A stretch of DNA of 64,000 bases, from assembly GCA_030529445.1 (NCBI GenBank), contig JAUMWW010000011.1, positions 30,597 to 94,596 on the forward strand, read 5' to 3'. Positions within the stretch are counted from its first letter, which is position 1, and every line of letters starts with the position of its first letter. Shown here one piece after another: positions 8,645-17,688 of the stretch. A program made the position numbers and the translations under genes. The notes beneath the pieces were generated by a model. The model was not told the DNA's origin and made no database searches. It saw only the letters and a program-made list of their open reading frames with translations. This DNA is from Johnsonella sp. (lineage in GTDB: Bacteria > Bacillota > Clostridia > Lachnospirales > Lachnospiraceae).

Positions 8645-9639
8645 TTTTTCACCTCATAACTTTCCGGTGAATAATGAATGACCTTCGCCCCCCCGTTCTC
8701 AAAACGGAAAGGAACATATAAAAGATCCTCCAATGCGCTTAAGACCGCCTCCCTCTTATCTTTTTCCACATAAAAAAGGAGGAAGCCTCCGCCGCCGGCT
8801 CCGAGGAGCTTTCCGCCGAGCGCCCCGGCACGGATTGCTTTCTCATAGAGCATATCGATTCCGTCCGTGGATATCTTGCTCTCTATCCCTCTTTTCAGCT
8901 TCCAGGTATAATCAAGCAGCCTGCCGAACTCCGAAAGATCTCTTTTCGAGGTCAGGATGCCATGCGCTTCATCCACCAAGGCAAGCATTTCGAGAAGTTC
9001 CTTCGTCTTATCCTTAATCGCCGTTTCGGTAGATTTCTGAATATCGGAAGAAAATCTTGAAAATCCGGTAAAAAAAAGCATCAAATGATCATTCAATAAT
9101 GCCTTTCTCTCCGGAGAAATGATCAGAGGTTCGACATCATAGCCCTCGGAACTGAAACGGATTCTGTTTAAACCACCAAAAGACGCAGCTATCTGATCCT
9201 GAATTCCGCCGCTTTCCCGGCAGAGCACTCTTTCCAGATAGATTGCGTCATCTGCAAGTTTTCTCTTATCCGCATATTTTCCTTTTAAAGCATAAAATGC
9301 ATTTAACAAGCCTACTGCAAAGGAGCTGCTCGTTCCCAGTCCGGAACGTGCCGGCAAATCCGCATCATAGGTGATGCGCAGCTCATGCATATCCAAATAC
9401 TTCATCGCCTCTCTTACAGCAGGATGTTCTATCTCATCCACCGTTTTTACCGATTCGGTTCTTGCATAAACAATCTGAGACGAATACTCGAAAAACCTCG
9501 GCAGATGTCTCACCGTCAAGTAGCAATACTTGTCGAAACTGGTTGAAATAACGGATCCTCCATGTTCTTCATAAAAGCCGGGGAAATCTGTTCCTCCGCC
9601 GAAAAAAGACATCCTGAACGGGGTTTTCGTAATGATCAT
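8641..9639 (-). CDS. GHMP-family sugar kinase (HddA-like)
   Basis: A 332-residue GHMP kinase. MIITKTPFRMSFFGGGTDFP at the start and PARSGLGTSSSFAVG near residues 95-110 (the ATP-binding loop), plus KLLGAGGGGFLLF near 280, match the D-glycero-alpha-D-manno-heptose-7-phosphate kinase/L-fucose kinase branch. It would phosphorylate the anomeric carbon of a sugar or sugar phosphate. I set the start at the ATG at 9639, where the family begins. An ATG nine codons upstream is also open, and GAGGAG lies between them. It is the first gene after the operon promoter. Confidence 0.88.
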   Translation of the reverse strand: MIITKTPFRMSFFGGGTDFPGFYEEHGGSVISTSFDKYCYLTVRHLPRFFEYSSQIVYARTESVKTVDEIEHPAVREAMKYLDMHELRITYDADLPARSGLGTSSSFAVGLLNAFYALKGKYADKRKLADDAIYLERVLCRESGGIQDQIAASFGGLNRIRFSSEGYDVEPLIISPERKALLNDHLMLFFTGFSRFSSDIQKSTETAIKDKTKELLEMLALVDEAHGILTSKRDLSEFGRLLDYTWKLKRGIESKISTDGIDMLYEKAIRAGALGGKLLGAGGGGFLLFYVEKDKREAVLSALEDLLYVPFRFENGGAKVIHYSPESYEVKK

Positions 9640-9681
9640 GCTCTTCCTTGCTCCTCTGTAAGTCATGCTAAATTGCTTTAT

Positions 9682-9710
9682 ATTGTACTATATTTTCCTT
9701 CATAAGACAA
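9682..9710 (-). promoter_or_regulatory. Sigma-A-type promoter of polysaccharide operon
   Basis: Reading the minus strand, TTGTCT (-35), a 17-base spacer and TACAAT (-10) lie about 40 bases before the sugar kinase start. No other promoter-like sequence is obvious down to the left edge, so this one probably drives the whole locus. Confidence 0.6.
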
Positions 9711-9779
9711 ATATGTATTTTTTCAAATTAAATTGTTAGCATTTTATGCGTCTGCATCTTCCATGCTTTTCCTTCCCGC

Positions 9780-9813
9780 AAAAATACCCGCAGCTCTTAC
9801 TGGAGGCTGCGGG
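9780..9813 (-). terminator. Rho-independent terminator of liv operon
   Basis: On the minus strand an 8-bp perfect stem (CCCGCAGC with GCTGCGGG, 11-base loop) is followed by TATTTTT. It sits about 30 bases after the livF stop and separates the liv operon from the polysaccharide operon. Confidence 0.85.
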
Positions 9814-9841
9814 CATGGATGCTCCCTTGCAAAAAAGCGCC

Positions 9842-10546
9842 CTATTCGCTCAGATAGGCTTTTTTCACTTCTTCGTTATTCATCAGCTCTTTTGCATTTC
9901 CGCTGAGAACGATTTTCCCCGTTTCCAAAACATAGGCGCGATCCGCTATCGCAAGCGCCTTTTTTGCATTCTGCTCGACCAAAAGCACCGTCGTCTCGCT
10001 CTCATGTATTTCCTTTATAATATCGAATATCTCGTTCACATAGAGTGGGGAAAGTCCCATGGAAGGCTCATCCATCACGATTACCTTCGGCTTGCTCATC
10101 AGCGCTCTTCCCATCGCAAGCATCTGCTGCTCTCCTCCCGAAAGCGTGCCCGCCACCTGCGCCTTTCTCTCCTCCAGCCTCGGAAATCTTTTGTATATTC
10201 TTTGAATATCGCTCTCTATATTTTCCTTATCCTTCCTCGTATAGGCGCCGAGCTTGATATTCTCCAATACCGTCAGCTCCGCAAAAATTCTCCTTCCCTC
10301 GGGGATATGCGCCATTCCCATGCTGACAATCTTATGGGCGGGGAGCTTCGTAATATCCCTGTCTCCGAATTCTATCTTTCCGGACTTTGCCGAAATCAAA
10401 CCCGTGATCGTATGCAGTATGGAGGTTTTTCCGGCGCCGTTTGCACCGATCAGAGCTACGATCTCTCCTTTATTTACCTCGAAGCTCACCCCTTTTACCG
10501 CCTGTATGACCCCGTAGTTTACGCACAGATCATGAACTTTTATCAT
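9842..10546 (-). CDS. livF: Branched-chain amino acid ABC transporter ATP-binding protein LivF
   Basis: A 234-residue ATPase of the HAAT importer family. Walker A is ALIGANGAGKTS, the signature GTLSGGEQQMLAMGRAL, Walker B VIVMDEPSMGLSP. The short length and the LSGGEQQ signature are typical of LivF rather than LivG. The ATG at 10546 has GGGAGG five to six bases upstream; a TTG seven codons earlier overlaps the livG stop and lacks such a site. It is the last gene of livKHMGF, directly before a terminator. Confidence 0.95.
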   Translation of the reverse strand: MIKVHDLCVNYGVIQAVKGVSFEVNKGEIVALIGANGAGKTSILHTITGLISAKSGKIEFGDRDITKLPAHKIVSMGMAHIPEGRRIFAELTVLENIKLGAYTRKDKENIESDIQRIYKRFPRLEERKAQVAGTLSGGEQQMLAMGRALMSKPKVIVMDEPSMGLSPLYVNEIFDIIKEIHESETTVLLVEQNAKKALAIADRAYVLETGKIVLSGNAKELMNNEEVKKAYLSE

Positions 10547-10556
10547 ATCAGCCTCC

Positions 10557-11315
10557 CTATTCTCCAAGATATGCGGTGATCACCTTAGAATCGTTAAGCA
10601 CCTCTTCCGGCACTCCGCTCACCAATTCCGTACCGAAGTTGAGCACGGTAAGATACTCACAGATTCCCGCCACCAGTTTCATATCATGCTCGATCAGAAG
10701 TATGCTGATATCGAATCTATCTCTGACTAAACGAATCGTATCCATCAGTTCCTGCGTTTCCTGCGGATTCATTCCCGCCGCAGGCTCATCCAGCAAAAGG
10801 AGCTTCGGCGCGCTGGCAAGCGCCCTGGCGATTTCAAGCTTCCTCTGCTTTCCGTAAGGGAGATTTCCCGCCTTGATATCGGCGGAATCCTCCAGTCCGA
10901 ATACCTCGAGGATTTCCAGCGCTTTCTTATCCATATTTTTTTCCCCCTTAAAATAAGCGGGGGTATGGAGAAAGGAAGCAAGCAGAGGATAATCCCCTAC
11001 CTTATGCAGGGCGGTCTTGACATTGTCGATAACCTTCATTCTTCCGAATAATCTGATGTTTTGAAAGGTTCTTGCAATACCCATCCTGCATATTTTATGG
11101 GGAGGGAGACCTCCTATGCTGACATTGTCCAGTTTGATGCTCCCCTTGGTCGGCTTATACACCCCGGTAAGAAGGTTGAATACCGTAGTCTTTCCGGCAC
11201 CGTTTGGTCCGATCAGACCGTAGAGCCTGCCCTTTTCTATTTTTATATTGAAATTATCTACGGCTTTAAGTCCTCCGAACTGTATGCCGAGATTTCTGCA
11301 CTCGAGCAATGCCAA
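10557..11315 (-). CDS. livG: Branched-chain amino acid ABC transporter ATP-binding protein LivG
   Basis: A 252-residue ATPase. It shows LIGPNGAGKTTVFNLLTG (Walker A), GIARTFQNIRLF (Q-loop region), NLPYGKQRKLEIARAL (the YGKQR signature variant characteristic of LivG) and LLLLDEPAAGMNP (Walker B). It works as a heterodimer with LivF on the cytoplasmic face of LivH-LivM. It starts two bases after the livM stop. Confidence 0.95.
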   Translation of the reverse strand: MALLECRNLGIQFGGLKAVDNFNIKIEKGRLYGLIGPNGAGKTTVFNLLTGVYKPTKGSIKLDNVSIGGLPPHKICRMGIARTFQNIRLFGRMKVIDNVKTALHKVGDYPLLASFLHTPAYFKGEKNMDKKALEILEVFGLEDSADIKAGNLPYGKQRKLEIARALASAPKLLLLDEPAAGMNPQETQELMDTIRLVRDRFDISILLIEHDMKLVAGICEYLTVLNFGTELVSGVPEEVLNDSKVITAYLGE

Positions 11316-11317
11316 GT

Positions 11318-12298
11318 CTATCCCTCCTTTCCTTCTCCGAGAAGCCTCGCAAAGACCTTATTATTCATCAGGCTCTGCTTCATCCTGCTATTATTGAAGA
11401 TCATCATCACAATCAAAACGACTGCATACAGAAAGAGTCTGTAATTATCCGCCCCTCTTAAAAACTCGGGCAATACGGTGAGCAGAATCGCCGCGATGAC
11501 GGAACCGGTGATGCTTCCCATCCCTCCGAGCACGACAATAACCAAAATTTCTATGGATTTATTGTAATCAAATGTGGAAGGCTTGATAATTCCGACATTA
11601 TGAGCATAGATGACGCCCGCAATTCCCGAAAAGAATGCGGCAATTACAAATGCTCTCACCTTATGCTCGCTGATATTGAGCCCTATCGATTCCGCCGCGA
11701 TATAATTGTCTCTGATGGCGGTAATCGCCCTTCCGCTTCTGGAATTGACCAGATTGACGATCAGGATCACGCTCAAAATCGTCAGCAAAAAGACCAGATT
11801 GAAATTCTTGTAATCCGAATACAGCGGAATCTTATTTAAGCCTTTTGCACCCCCGGTAAAGCCGAGCGCATTGATAATGGACTTGATGATCTCACCGAAG
11901 GCAAGGGTAACGATGGCAAGATAATCTCCCCTCAGCCTGAGCACCGGCACGCCGATCAAAAAGCCGAATATCGCCGCGGTGATACCTCCGCAGATCAGGG
12001 CGGCGGCAAATGCGGCCGGAGCCGGCAAGGTTTTTAAATGCAGGCTGATCAAGGCTCCCGTATATGCTCCGATGGACATAAATCCGGCATGCCCGAGGGA
12101 GAGCTCTCCCAGAAATCCGGTAACCAGATTAAGCGATACCGCAAGGATGATATTGACGCCGATAGGCACAATCAGAGAACGGTACTGTCTTGTCAGCAGA
12201 CCGCTCCTGAGAAGCCATACCATAAAAAAATAGGATAGCAGGATCAGAGCAAGGTATTTTAAGTTTTTCAGATATTTTTTGTACTGTATTTCCTTCAT
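11318..12298 (-). CDS. livM: Branched-chain amino acid ABC transporter permease LivM
   Basis: A 326-residue membrane protein with eight or more hydrophobic helices. It has the family segments GFLGELSLGHAGFMSIGAYTGA, GDYLAIVTLAFGEI and VVLGGMGSITGSVIAA. It forms the translocation pore with LivH. The ATG at 12298 has AGGTG seven bases upstream; a GTG three codons earlier is the alternative. It lies immediately after livH. Confidence 0.94.
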   Translation of the reverse strand: MKEIQYKKYLKNLKYLALILLSYFFMVWLLRSGLLTRQYRSLIVPIGVNIILAVSLNLVTGFLGELSLGHAGFMSIGAYTGALISLHLKTLPAPAAFAAALICGGITAAIFGFLIGVPVLRLRGDYLAIVTLAFGEIIKSIINALGFTGGAKGLNKIPLYSDYKNFNLVFLLTILSVILIVNLVNSRSGRAITAIRDNYIAAESIGLNISEHKVRAFVIAAFFSGIAGVIYAHNVGIIKPSTFDYNKSIEILVIVVLGGMGSITGSVIAAILLTVLPEFLRGADNYRLFLYAVVLIVMMIFNNSRMKQSLMNNKVFARLLGEGKEG

Positions 12299-12307
12299 CT
12301 CTTTCAC

Positions 12308-13195
12308 CTACACTTTCACCGTCTTTTTTCTTCCGAGCAGTCCGGAGGGTCTTACCAAAAGCACGATTACGAGGATGCCGAATACGATCGCATCCGCCAG
12401 CTCGGTCGATATATATGCCTTGGAAAGGCTCTCTATGATACCAAGAAGGATACCGCCGAACATCGCTCCGGGTATGCTTCCGATGCCTCCCAAAACAGCA
12501 GCGACAAATGCCTTGATTCCCGGCAATGCGCCGAGTGTCGGCTTAAGCGAAGGATACTGGCAGATATAGAGCACGCCGGCGATCGCCGCAAGAGCGCTTC
12601 CTATTGCGAAGGTAAGTGATATCGTCTTGTTTACATCTATTCCCATCAGCTCCGCAGCGCCCTTATCTTCGGATACTGCACGCATCGCGGAACCGGTTTT
12701 TGTCTTATTGATAAATAGGGTAATCAGCATCATGGACATGGCGCTCACCGCAAGCGTCACCAAAGTGATATTGGATACGGAGACCGCTCCGAGGCTGATA
12801 TTCGAATTCGGTATAATCGAAGCAAAAGGTATCGGCGTCGCCTTAAATAAAATCAAGGCTCCGCTCTGCAGCAAATAGCTCATTCCTATCGCGGTGATCA
12901 GTACCGCAAGAGGAGGAGCTTTTCTCAGAGGCTTGTATGCTATCTTCTCTATACAGATTCCCAGAGCCGAGCAGCCGACGATCGCAATCAGCAAAGCCGG
13001 TATCACCGGAATACCGAGCACCGAAATAAAGATATAGAGCAGATATGCCCCTACCATAATAATATCTCCGTGCGCAAAATTAATCATTTTCGCAATACCG
13101 TAAACCATCGTATAGCCCAATGCGATCAATGCATATATGCTGCCGGTTCTCAAGCCGTTGATCAATTGTTCAATTGCATTTACAAGCATATTCAT
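12308..13195 (-). CDS. livH: Branched-chain amino acid ABC transporter permease LivH
   Basis: A 295-residue permease. LINGLRTGSIYALIALGYTMVYGI at the N-terminus, MINFAHGDIIMVGAY, and FVAAVLGGIGSIPGAM are LivH signatures. About eight membrane helices can be drawn. Both the first ATG and one two codons later are usable with the upstream GGGAGAGGG. It pairs with LivM. Confidence 0.94.
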   Translation of the reverse strand: MNMLVNAIEQLINGLRTGSIYALIALGYTMVYGIAKMINFAHGDIIMVGAYLLYIFISVLGIPVIPALLIAIVGCSALGICIEKIAYKPLRKAPPLAVLITAIGMSYLLQSGALILFKATPIPFASIIPNSNISLGAVSVSNITLVTLAVSAMSMMLITLFINKTKTGSAMRAVSEDKGAAELMGIDVNKTISLTFAIGSALAAIAGVLYICQYPSLKPTLGALPGIKAFVAAVLGGIGSIPGAMFGGILLGIIESLSKAYISTELADAIVFGILVIVLLVRPSGLLGRKKTVKV

Positions 13196-13206
13196 CCCTC
13201 TCCCAT

Positions 13207-13253
13207 GCCGAATAAGTATAGAGGGCGGAGCATAGCTCGCCCTCTTTTTCGGC
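13207..13253 (-). promoter_or_regulatory. Nested hairpin between livK and livH
   Basis: On the minus strand an outer GCCGAA/TTCGGC stem encloses a 7-bp GAGGGCG/CGCCCTC stem whose loop can fold further (AGC/GCT). No uridine run follows, so it is not a standard terminator. In importer operons such a hairpin after the binding-protein gene often protects the upstream mRNA or attenuates transcription, giving more binding protein than permease. That role is inferred. Confidence 0.65.
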
Positions 13254-13259
13254 TTTTTA

Positions 13260-14489
13260 TTAGTTCAAATCCTTAAACATATACTCGCCGTTTTCGATCA
13301 CGACGAATTTCGCTTCCTTCTTCGGCTCTCCGTCTTCATCGAAGCTTACCTTGCCGGTTACTCCGTCTACGCTGATCTGCGTCATTGCATTGATCAGATC
13401 GGCATTATTGATCGTGCCCGCTTTTTCCATTGCCGCCTTGATTACATATACGGTATCATATCCGTCCGCCGCAAACTGATCCGGTATGGAATTGTATGCC
13501 GCCTGATATGCCTCCACGAATTTGCTTACGTTCTCCGCCTTATCCGATGCCACGAAGGGACTGAGGAAAACCGCCCCCTCAAGAACCGAAGTATCCGTAA
13601 CCTGTGCGATTACGCCGTCCCATCCGTCCGATCCGATGAAATCCGACTCTATTCCGTTTGCCCTCGCCTGCTGGGTGATAAAGGCAGCCGCCGCATAATA
13701 TCCGGGTACAAAGATCGCCTTTGCTCCGGTCGCCTTAATCTTTGTCAGCTGTGAGCTATAATCCACATCCTCGGTAACGAAGGATTCCGTAGCCACGATA
13801 AGATCTCCCTTTCCGGCAGCCTCGAGCTCTTCCTTAAACGCCTCATAAACTCCCGTCGAATACTCATCCGCATTATTATAAAGTATCGCTACGCTCTCAT
13901 ATCCCTGATCCACTACATATTTCGCAATCGTCTTGCCCTGAAGCGGATCGGTAAAGCAAAGTCTGAATACATTCGGATTTTCGGTAATCGCCTGTGCGGA
14001 TCCCGAGGGAGTGATCTGTAAAATCTCATCCTCCGAGCTCAGATCCACCACCGCAAGTGAAGAACCGCTCGTTACACAGCCCAGGAGCACATTGATCTTG
14101 CTGTCTATAAGTGAATTGTATGCGGTAACCGCCATCTCCGGATCCGCCTCGTCATCCTGGAAATTCAGCTCGAGCTTATAGGTCTTATCGCCTACCTTTA
14201 CTCCGCCCGCCTCATTAATTTCTTTGATGGCGATTTCCGATCCCTGCTTTACGGAAGTTCCGTAAGAAGCTGCGGGTCCGGTAATCGGTCCGATCGATCC
14301 GATCGCGAAGGTCTCGGCATCCGCCATATCCCCTTCTCCCGTTTGAGCGCTCTGCGCCTCGCTCCCGGCTTCCGTGCTCTGTGCCTCGCTTGCCGCCTTG
14401 GTCGTCTCCTCATTTGCGGGCTGCGTGGAACATGCCGACAATGAGAGTGCAAAAATCGCAAAAAAAGCCGTACCTAAAAATTTTCTCAT
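13260..14489 (-). CDS. livK: Branched-chain amino acid-binding lipoprotein LivK/LivJ-like
   Basis: A 409-residue periplasmic-binding-type protein exported as a lipoprotein: a short positive N-terminus, a hydrophobic stretch and lipobox LSAC with Cys20, then a serine/glutamate/alanine-rich linker to about residue 58. The mature part is a type I receptor: FAIGSIGPITGPAASYG, KLELNFQDDEADPE, INVLLGCVTSG and DGYDTVYVIKAAM. It captures an amino acid or similar ligand outside the membrane for LivHMGF. Ligand specificity cannot be read from sequence. Confidence 0.94.
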   Translation of the reverse strand: MRKFLGTAFFAIFALSLSACSTQPANEETTKAASEAQSTEAGSEAQSAQTGEGDMADAETFAIGSIGPITGPAASYGTSVKQGSEIAIKEINEAGGVKVGDKTYKLELNFQDDEADPEMAVTAYNSLIDSKINVLLGCVTSGSSLAVVDLSSEDEILQITPSGSAQAITENPNVFRLCFTDPLQGKTIAKYVVDQGYESVAILYNNADEYSTGVYEAFKEELEAAGKGDLIVATESFVTEDVDYSSQLTKIKATGAKAIFVPGYYAAAAFITQQARANGIESDFIGSDGWDGVIAQVTDTSVLEGAVFLSPFVASDKAENVSKFVEAYQAAYNSIPDQFAADGYDTVYVIKAAMEKAGTINNADLINAMTQISVDGVTGKVSFDEDGEPKKEAKFVVIENGEYMFKDLN

Positions 14490-14564
14490 AATTATCCTCT
14501 CCTTCCTTTATTTTCGAATCCCGATAAAAGCTGTAAATATCTTATCTTCATCGAATTTAGGCAT

Positions 14565-14593
14565 ATTATATATATGCATAAATCATCTGTCAA
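14565..14593 (-). promoter_or_regulatory. Consensus sigma-A promoter of liv operon
   Basis: On the minus strand a perfect TTGACA, a 17-base spacer and a perfect TATAAT lie about 75 bases before the livK start. Both hexamers are exact consensus, so strong basal transcription is expected. The leader of about 70 bases shows no obvious riboswitch. Confidence 0.88.
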
Positions 14594-14687
14594 TAATCTA
14601 TACTTATAAAAGCCCTTGTTTGTTATGCGTAAAATTTATACCAAATATAACCGCTTCGGATTCCCTCAGGGCAGAGTCTTTACCCTC

Positions 14688-15698
14688 TTAGATATTCCAG
14701 TTCAGCTCGCTGTTTTCCGGGATCCTCTCCCTGAGCATCAGGGAATCCACGGCAAGCTTCGCATCCTTTCCTTCAAAAAGCACGGCATTGACCTCGCTGA
14801 CGATGGGCATCTCCACGCCGAACTTCTCTGCCAATGATTTTGCCGCCTTTGCCGAAAACACGCCTTCTACGACCATCTTGACCTCCTCCGTCGCCTGCTG
14901 CATCGTATACCCCTTTCCGATCAGTATGCCGGCTCTGCGGTTCCTGCTATGCATGCTTGCACAGGTTACGATCAAATCCCCGATTCCGGAAAGCCCGTAA
15001 AAGGACTGGGATTTTCCTCCCATTTTGACTCCCAGTCTCGCGATTTCCGCAATTCCTCTGGTGATCAGCGCCGCCTTGGTATTATCTCCGTAACCCAGGC
15101 CGTCCGCAATTCCCGCCGCCAGGGCAATCACGTTTTTGAGTGCTCCTCCGATCTCTATTCCCATAATATCCGAGGAGGTATACACTCTGAATACCGGGCT
15201 CATAAAGGTGTTTTGAATGCATTGCGCCGTCTCCGGATCGGCGGCTCCCGCCACACAGGTCGTAGGCAGTCTCCTGGAAACCTCCTCCGCATGGCTCGGA
15301 CCGGAAAGAACCGCAATATTGGCTCCCTCTATCTCCTGGGCGATCTGCTCCGTCAGGGTCAGATTGCTGCCCTCCTCGATTCCCTTGGCAACATTGACGA
15401 TGATCTGATTTTTTTTGTAATATTTCTTCATCAGCGCCGCGGTCTTTCTCGTAAATACGGAAGGTACGGCAAGCACAAGAATATCGGCGCCCTCCATCGC
15501 TTCCTCCAAATCGTCCGTAAACAGGATTTCCTTTGGGATTTCCAGCTGAGGGAGATTCTTATGCCTGTAAGTCTTGTTTAATTCTTCTATCTCCTGCTTC
15601 AGGGCAGACCATATTTTCACTCTATGCCCGTTATCAAACAGCAAAACGCCGAGAGCCATTCCCCATGTTCCTGCACCAATCACCGCAATTTTCTTCAT
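14688..15698 (-). CDS. gpsA: Glycerol-3-phosphate dehydrogenase [NAD(P)+]
   Basis: A 336-residue cytosolic enzyme that reduces dihydroxyacetone phosphate to sn-glycerol 3-phosphate for phospholipid synthesis. It begins MKKIAVIGAGTWGMALG (NAD(P)-binding GxGxxG), then NVAKGIEEG, LSGPSHAEEV, and the catalytic ALKNVIALAAGIADGLGYGDNTKAAL with its conserved lysine. The ATG at 15698 follows AGGGG; the open frame extends 13 codons upstream without support. It sits just after plsY, whose product uses the glycerol 3-phosphate made here. Confidence 0.97.
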   Translation of the reverse strand: MKKIAVIGAGTWGMALGVLLFDNGHRVKIWSALKQEIEELNKTYRHKNLPQLEIPKEILFTDDLEEAMEGADILVLAVPSVFTRKTAALMKKYYKKNQIIVNVAKGIEEGSNLTLTEQIAQEIEGANIAVLSGPSHAEEVSRRLPTTCVAGAADPETAQCIQNTFMSPVFRVYTSSDIMGIEIGGALKNVIALAAGIADGLGYGDNTKAALITRGIAEIARLGVKMGGKSQSFYGLSGIGDLIVTCASMHSRNRRAGILIGKGYTMQQATEEVKMVVEGVFSAKAAKSLAEKFGVEMPIVSEVNAVLFEGKDAKLAVDSLMLRERIPENSELNWNI

Positions 15699-15717
15699 CG
15701 TTTTACCCCTTTTTCTT

Positions 15718-16356
15718 TTATTTTTTAGAAAAATCAAGCTTATTCTCGCTGCCTCTAAGCAGCCTTTTCATATTCTCTTTATGTCTGTAAATCGACTGCA
15801 ATCCTATCGCCGCGCTCAAAATCCGAAATTCCATCAGCTCTCCTGCCCCCAGTCCGTAATCTCCTCTGCCTGAAAAAAAGAAGCATAATCCCATAAATAC
15901 GAGCATCATCAAAATCGAAGCGAGCGAAACGAATCTTGTCAGTGCCGCAATGCAGAGAAAGGTAAGCGCACAGGCAAGCAGCAATCTGGGATCAATCGCG
16001 CTCAGCACGCCGGCGGTGGATGCCACTCCCTTACCTCCTTTAAAACCGAGATAAAAGGGATAATTATGCCCGAGAATCACTCCCAGCCCCGTATAGAAAA
16101 TATATACGAATACGAGCCCGAACTGCGCATCTCCAAACAAAGATCTGACAATCAGGCAGGGAATCAGCGCCTTCAGATAATCTCCCAAAAATACGATCAA
16201 TCCCGCCTTCTTTCCCATGACCCTGAGCGCATTGGTCGTTCCGGCATTGCCGCTTCCGTGCTCTCTGATATCCATTTTCCGCGTTCTGCCCATGATATAG
16301 CCGCTTTGGATCAGTCCCAGCAGGTATCCTGCAAAGAGTAAGCCTATTCTAAGCAT
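15718..16356 (-). CDS. plsY: Glycerol-3-phosphate acyltransferase PlsY
   Basis: A 212-residue membrane enzyme that transfers acyl from acyl-phosphate to glycerol 3-phosphate, the first step of phospholipid synthesis in Gram-positive bacteria. Family motifs are present: GYLLGLIQSGYIMGR, REHGSGNAGTTNALRVMGKKAG, GHNYPFYLGFKGGKGVAST. Five membrane helices can be drawn. The der stop and this start are adjacent, and gpsA follows 19 bases later. Confidence 0.96.
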   Translation of the reverse strand: MLRIGLLFAGYLLGLIQSGYIMGRTRKMDIREHGSGNAGTTNALRVMGKKAGLIVFLGDYLKALIPCLIVRSLFGDAQFGLVFVYIFYTGLGVILGHNYPFYLGFKGGKGVASTAGVLSAIDPRLLLACALTFLCIAALTRFVSLASILMMLVFMGLCFFFSGRGDYGLGAGELMEFRILSAAIGLQSIYRHKENMKRLLRGSENKLDFSKK

Positions 16357-17688
16357 TTATTTATCCTCACTTCTCTCTCTGATTATAAATTTTAAGGAGA
16401 CCCCTCTGAATCCGAACGCCTCTCTTATCTTATTCTCCAAATACCTGACATAGGAAAAATGCATCAGGCTCTTATTGTTCACAAAAATCACGAAGGTCGG
16501 GGGCTTGACTCCCGCCTGGGTGCTGTAAAAGATTTTCAGCCTCTTTCCCTTATCCGAGGGCGGCTGCTGAAGCACGGTCGCCTCCGTGATGATCTCGTTG
16601 AGCACGCCGGTCTGTATCCTGAGCGTCTGGTTTTCCATCACCATATCGATCAGATCGAAGAGCTTATGCAGCCTCTGCCCGCTCAATGCGGAAATGAACA
16701 CATATTCCGCATAGGGCATAAAGGAGAGCGTCCGCTTGATCTCATCAAGATATTCATTATAGGTGCCTCCGTCCTTTTCGATCGCATCCCATTTATTGAC
16801 GGCGACGATAATTCCCTTTCCTCTGTCATGGGCGATGCCCGCTATTTTGGCATCCTGCTCGCTCACGCCTTCCTTCGCATCGATCACCAGGATGACGATA
16901 TCGGCTCTCTCGACCGCCGTCACCGTCCGGATAATGCTGTAGCGCTCGAGATCCTCGCTGACCTTGCTCTTTCTCCTGAGCCCGGCGGTATCGATAAAGA
17001 TATATTCCTTTTTGTTCTTCATCACCACGGTATCGATCGCATCCCTCGTCGTTCCGGCAATATCCGAAACGATCACGCGGTTTTCGCCGATCAGCTTATT
17101 GATAATGGAGGACTTTCCGACATTGGGCTTTCCGACCACCGCAATTCTCGGTCTGTCATCGTCCTCTTCCTCCTCACTGCCCGCTCCGGCGGCAAAATGC
17201 CTGCATACCTCATCCAAAAGATCTCCGATTCCGAGCCTGGATGCGGCGGATACCGGAATCGGATCTCCGATTCCCATATTGTAAAACTCATAGACGTCAT
17301 TGCCGAATTTCTTGATGCTGTCCACCTTGTTCACCGCCAAAACCACCGGCTTCTTCGATTTTCTGAGCATATCGGCAACCTTCAGATCCGCATCCACCAG
17401 CCCCTGCCTCACATCCGTGATAAATACGATCACATCCGCCGTCGCTATCGCGATCTTTGCCTGCTCCCTCATCTGGGAAAGGATGATATCCGAGCTTTCG
17501 GGCTCTATTCCCCCCGTATCGATCAGGGTGAAATTCATATTGAGCCAGCTGCAATCCGCATATATTCTGTCTCTTGTCACTCCCGGAACATCCTTTACGA
17601 TGGATATCGGCTCTCCCGCTATCGCGTTAAATAATGTCGATTTCCCTACATTCGGTCTGCCGATAATGGCAACCACCGGTTTACTCAT
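16357..17688 (-). CDS. der: Ribosome-associated GTPase Der (EngA)
   Basis: A 443-residue double-Era GTPase needed for 50S subunit assembly. The first G domain has GRPNVGKST at 10-18, DTGG and NKVD; the second has GKPNVGKSS near 185, [10 protein letters not shown] and NKWD; a KH-like domain ends the protein ([33 protein letters not shown]). The ATG at 17688 lies inside the end of the DUF512 gene, overlapping by 8 bases with GGAGGAAG just before it. The frame stays open 31 codons further upstream but that part is the shadow of the DUF512 gene. Confidence 0.97.
   Translation of the reverse strand: MSKPVVAIIGRPNVGKSTLFNAIAGEPISIVKDVPGVTRDRIYADCSWLNMNFTLIDTGGIEPESSDIILSQMREQAKIAIATADVIVFITDVRQGLVDADLKVADMLRKSKKPVVLAVNKVDSIKKFGNDVYEFYNMGIGDPIPVSAASRLGIGDLLDEVCRHFAAGAGSEEEEDDDRPRIAVVGKPNVGKSSIINKLIGENRVIVSDIAGTTRDAIDTVVMKNKKEYIFIDTAGLRRKSKVSEDLERYSIIRTVTAVERADIVILVIDAKEGVSEQDAKIAGIAHDRGKGIIVAVNKWDAIEKDGGTYNEYLDEIKRTLSFMPYAEYVFISALSGQRLHKLFDLIDMVMENQTLRIQTGVLNEIITEATVLQQPPSDKGKRLKIFYSTQAGVKPPTFVIFVNNKSLMHFSYVRYLENKIREAFGFRGVSLKFIIRERSEDK

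Noticed and set aside
9746..10579. Plus-strand open frame opposite livF and its terminator
   Set aside because: It crosses a terminator hairpin and the whole livF gene in antisense; no coding signal of its own.
16459..17634. Long plus-strand open frame opposite der
   Set aside because: It is the antisense shadow of a clear GTPase gene; the translation is rich in His, Arg and Ile without any recognisable motif and lacks a ribosome binding site.
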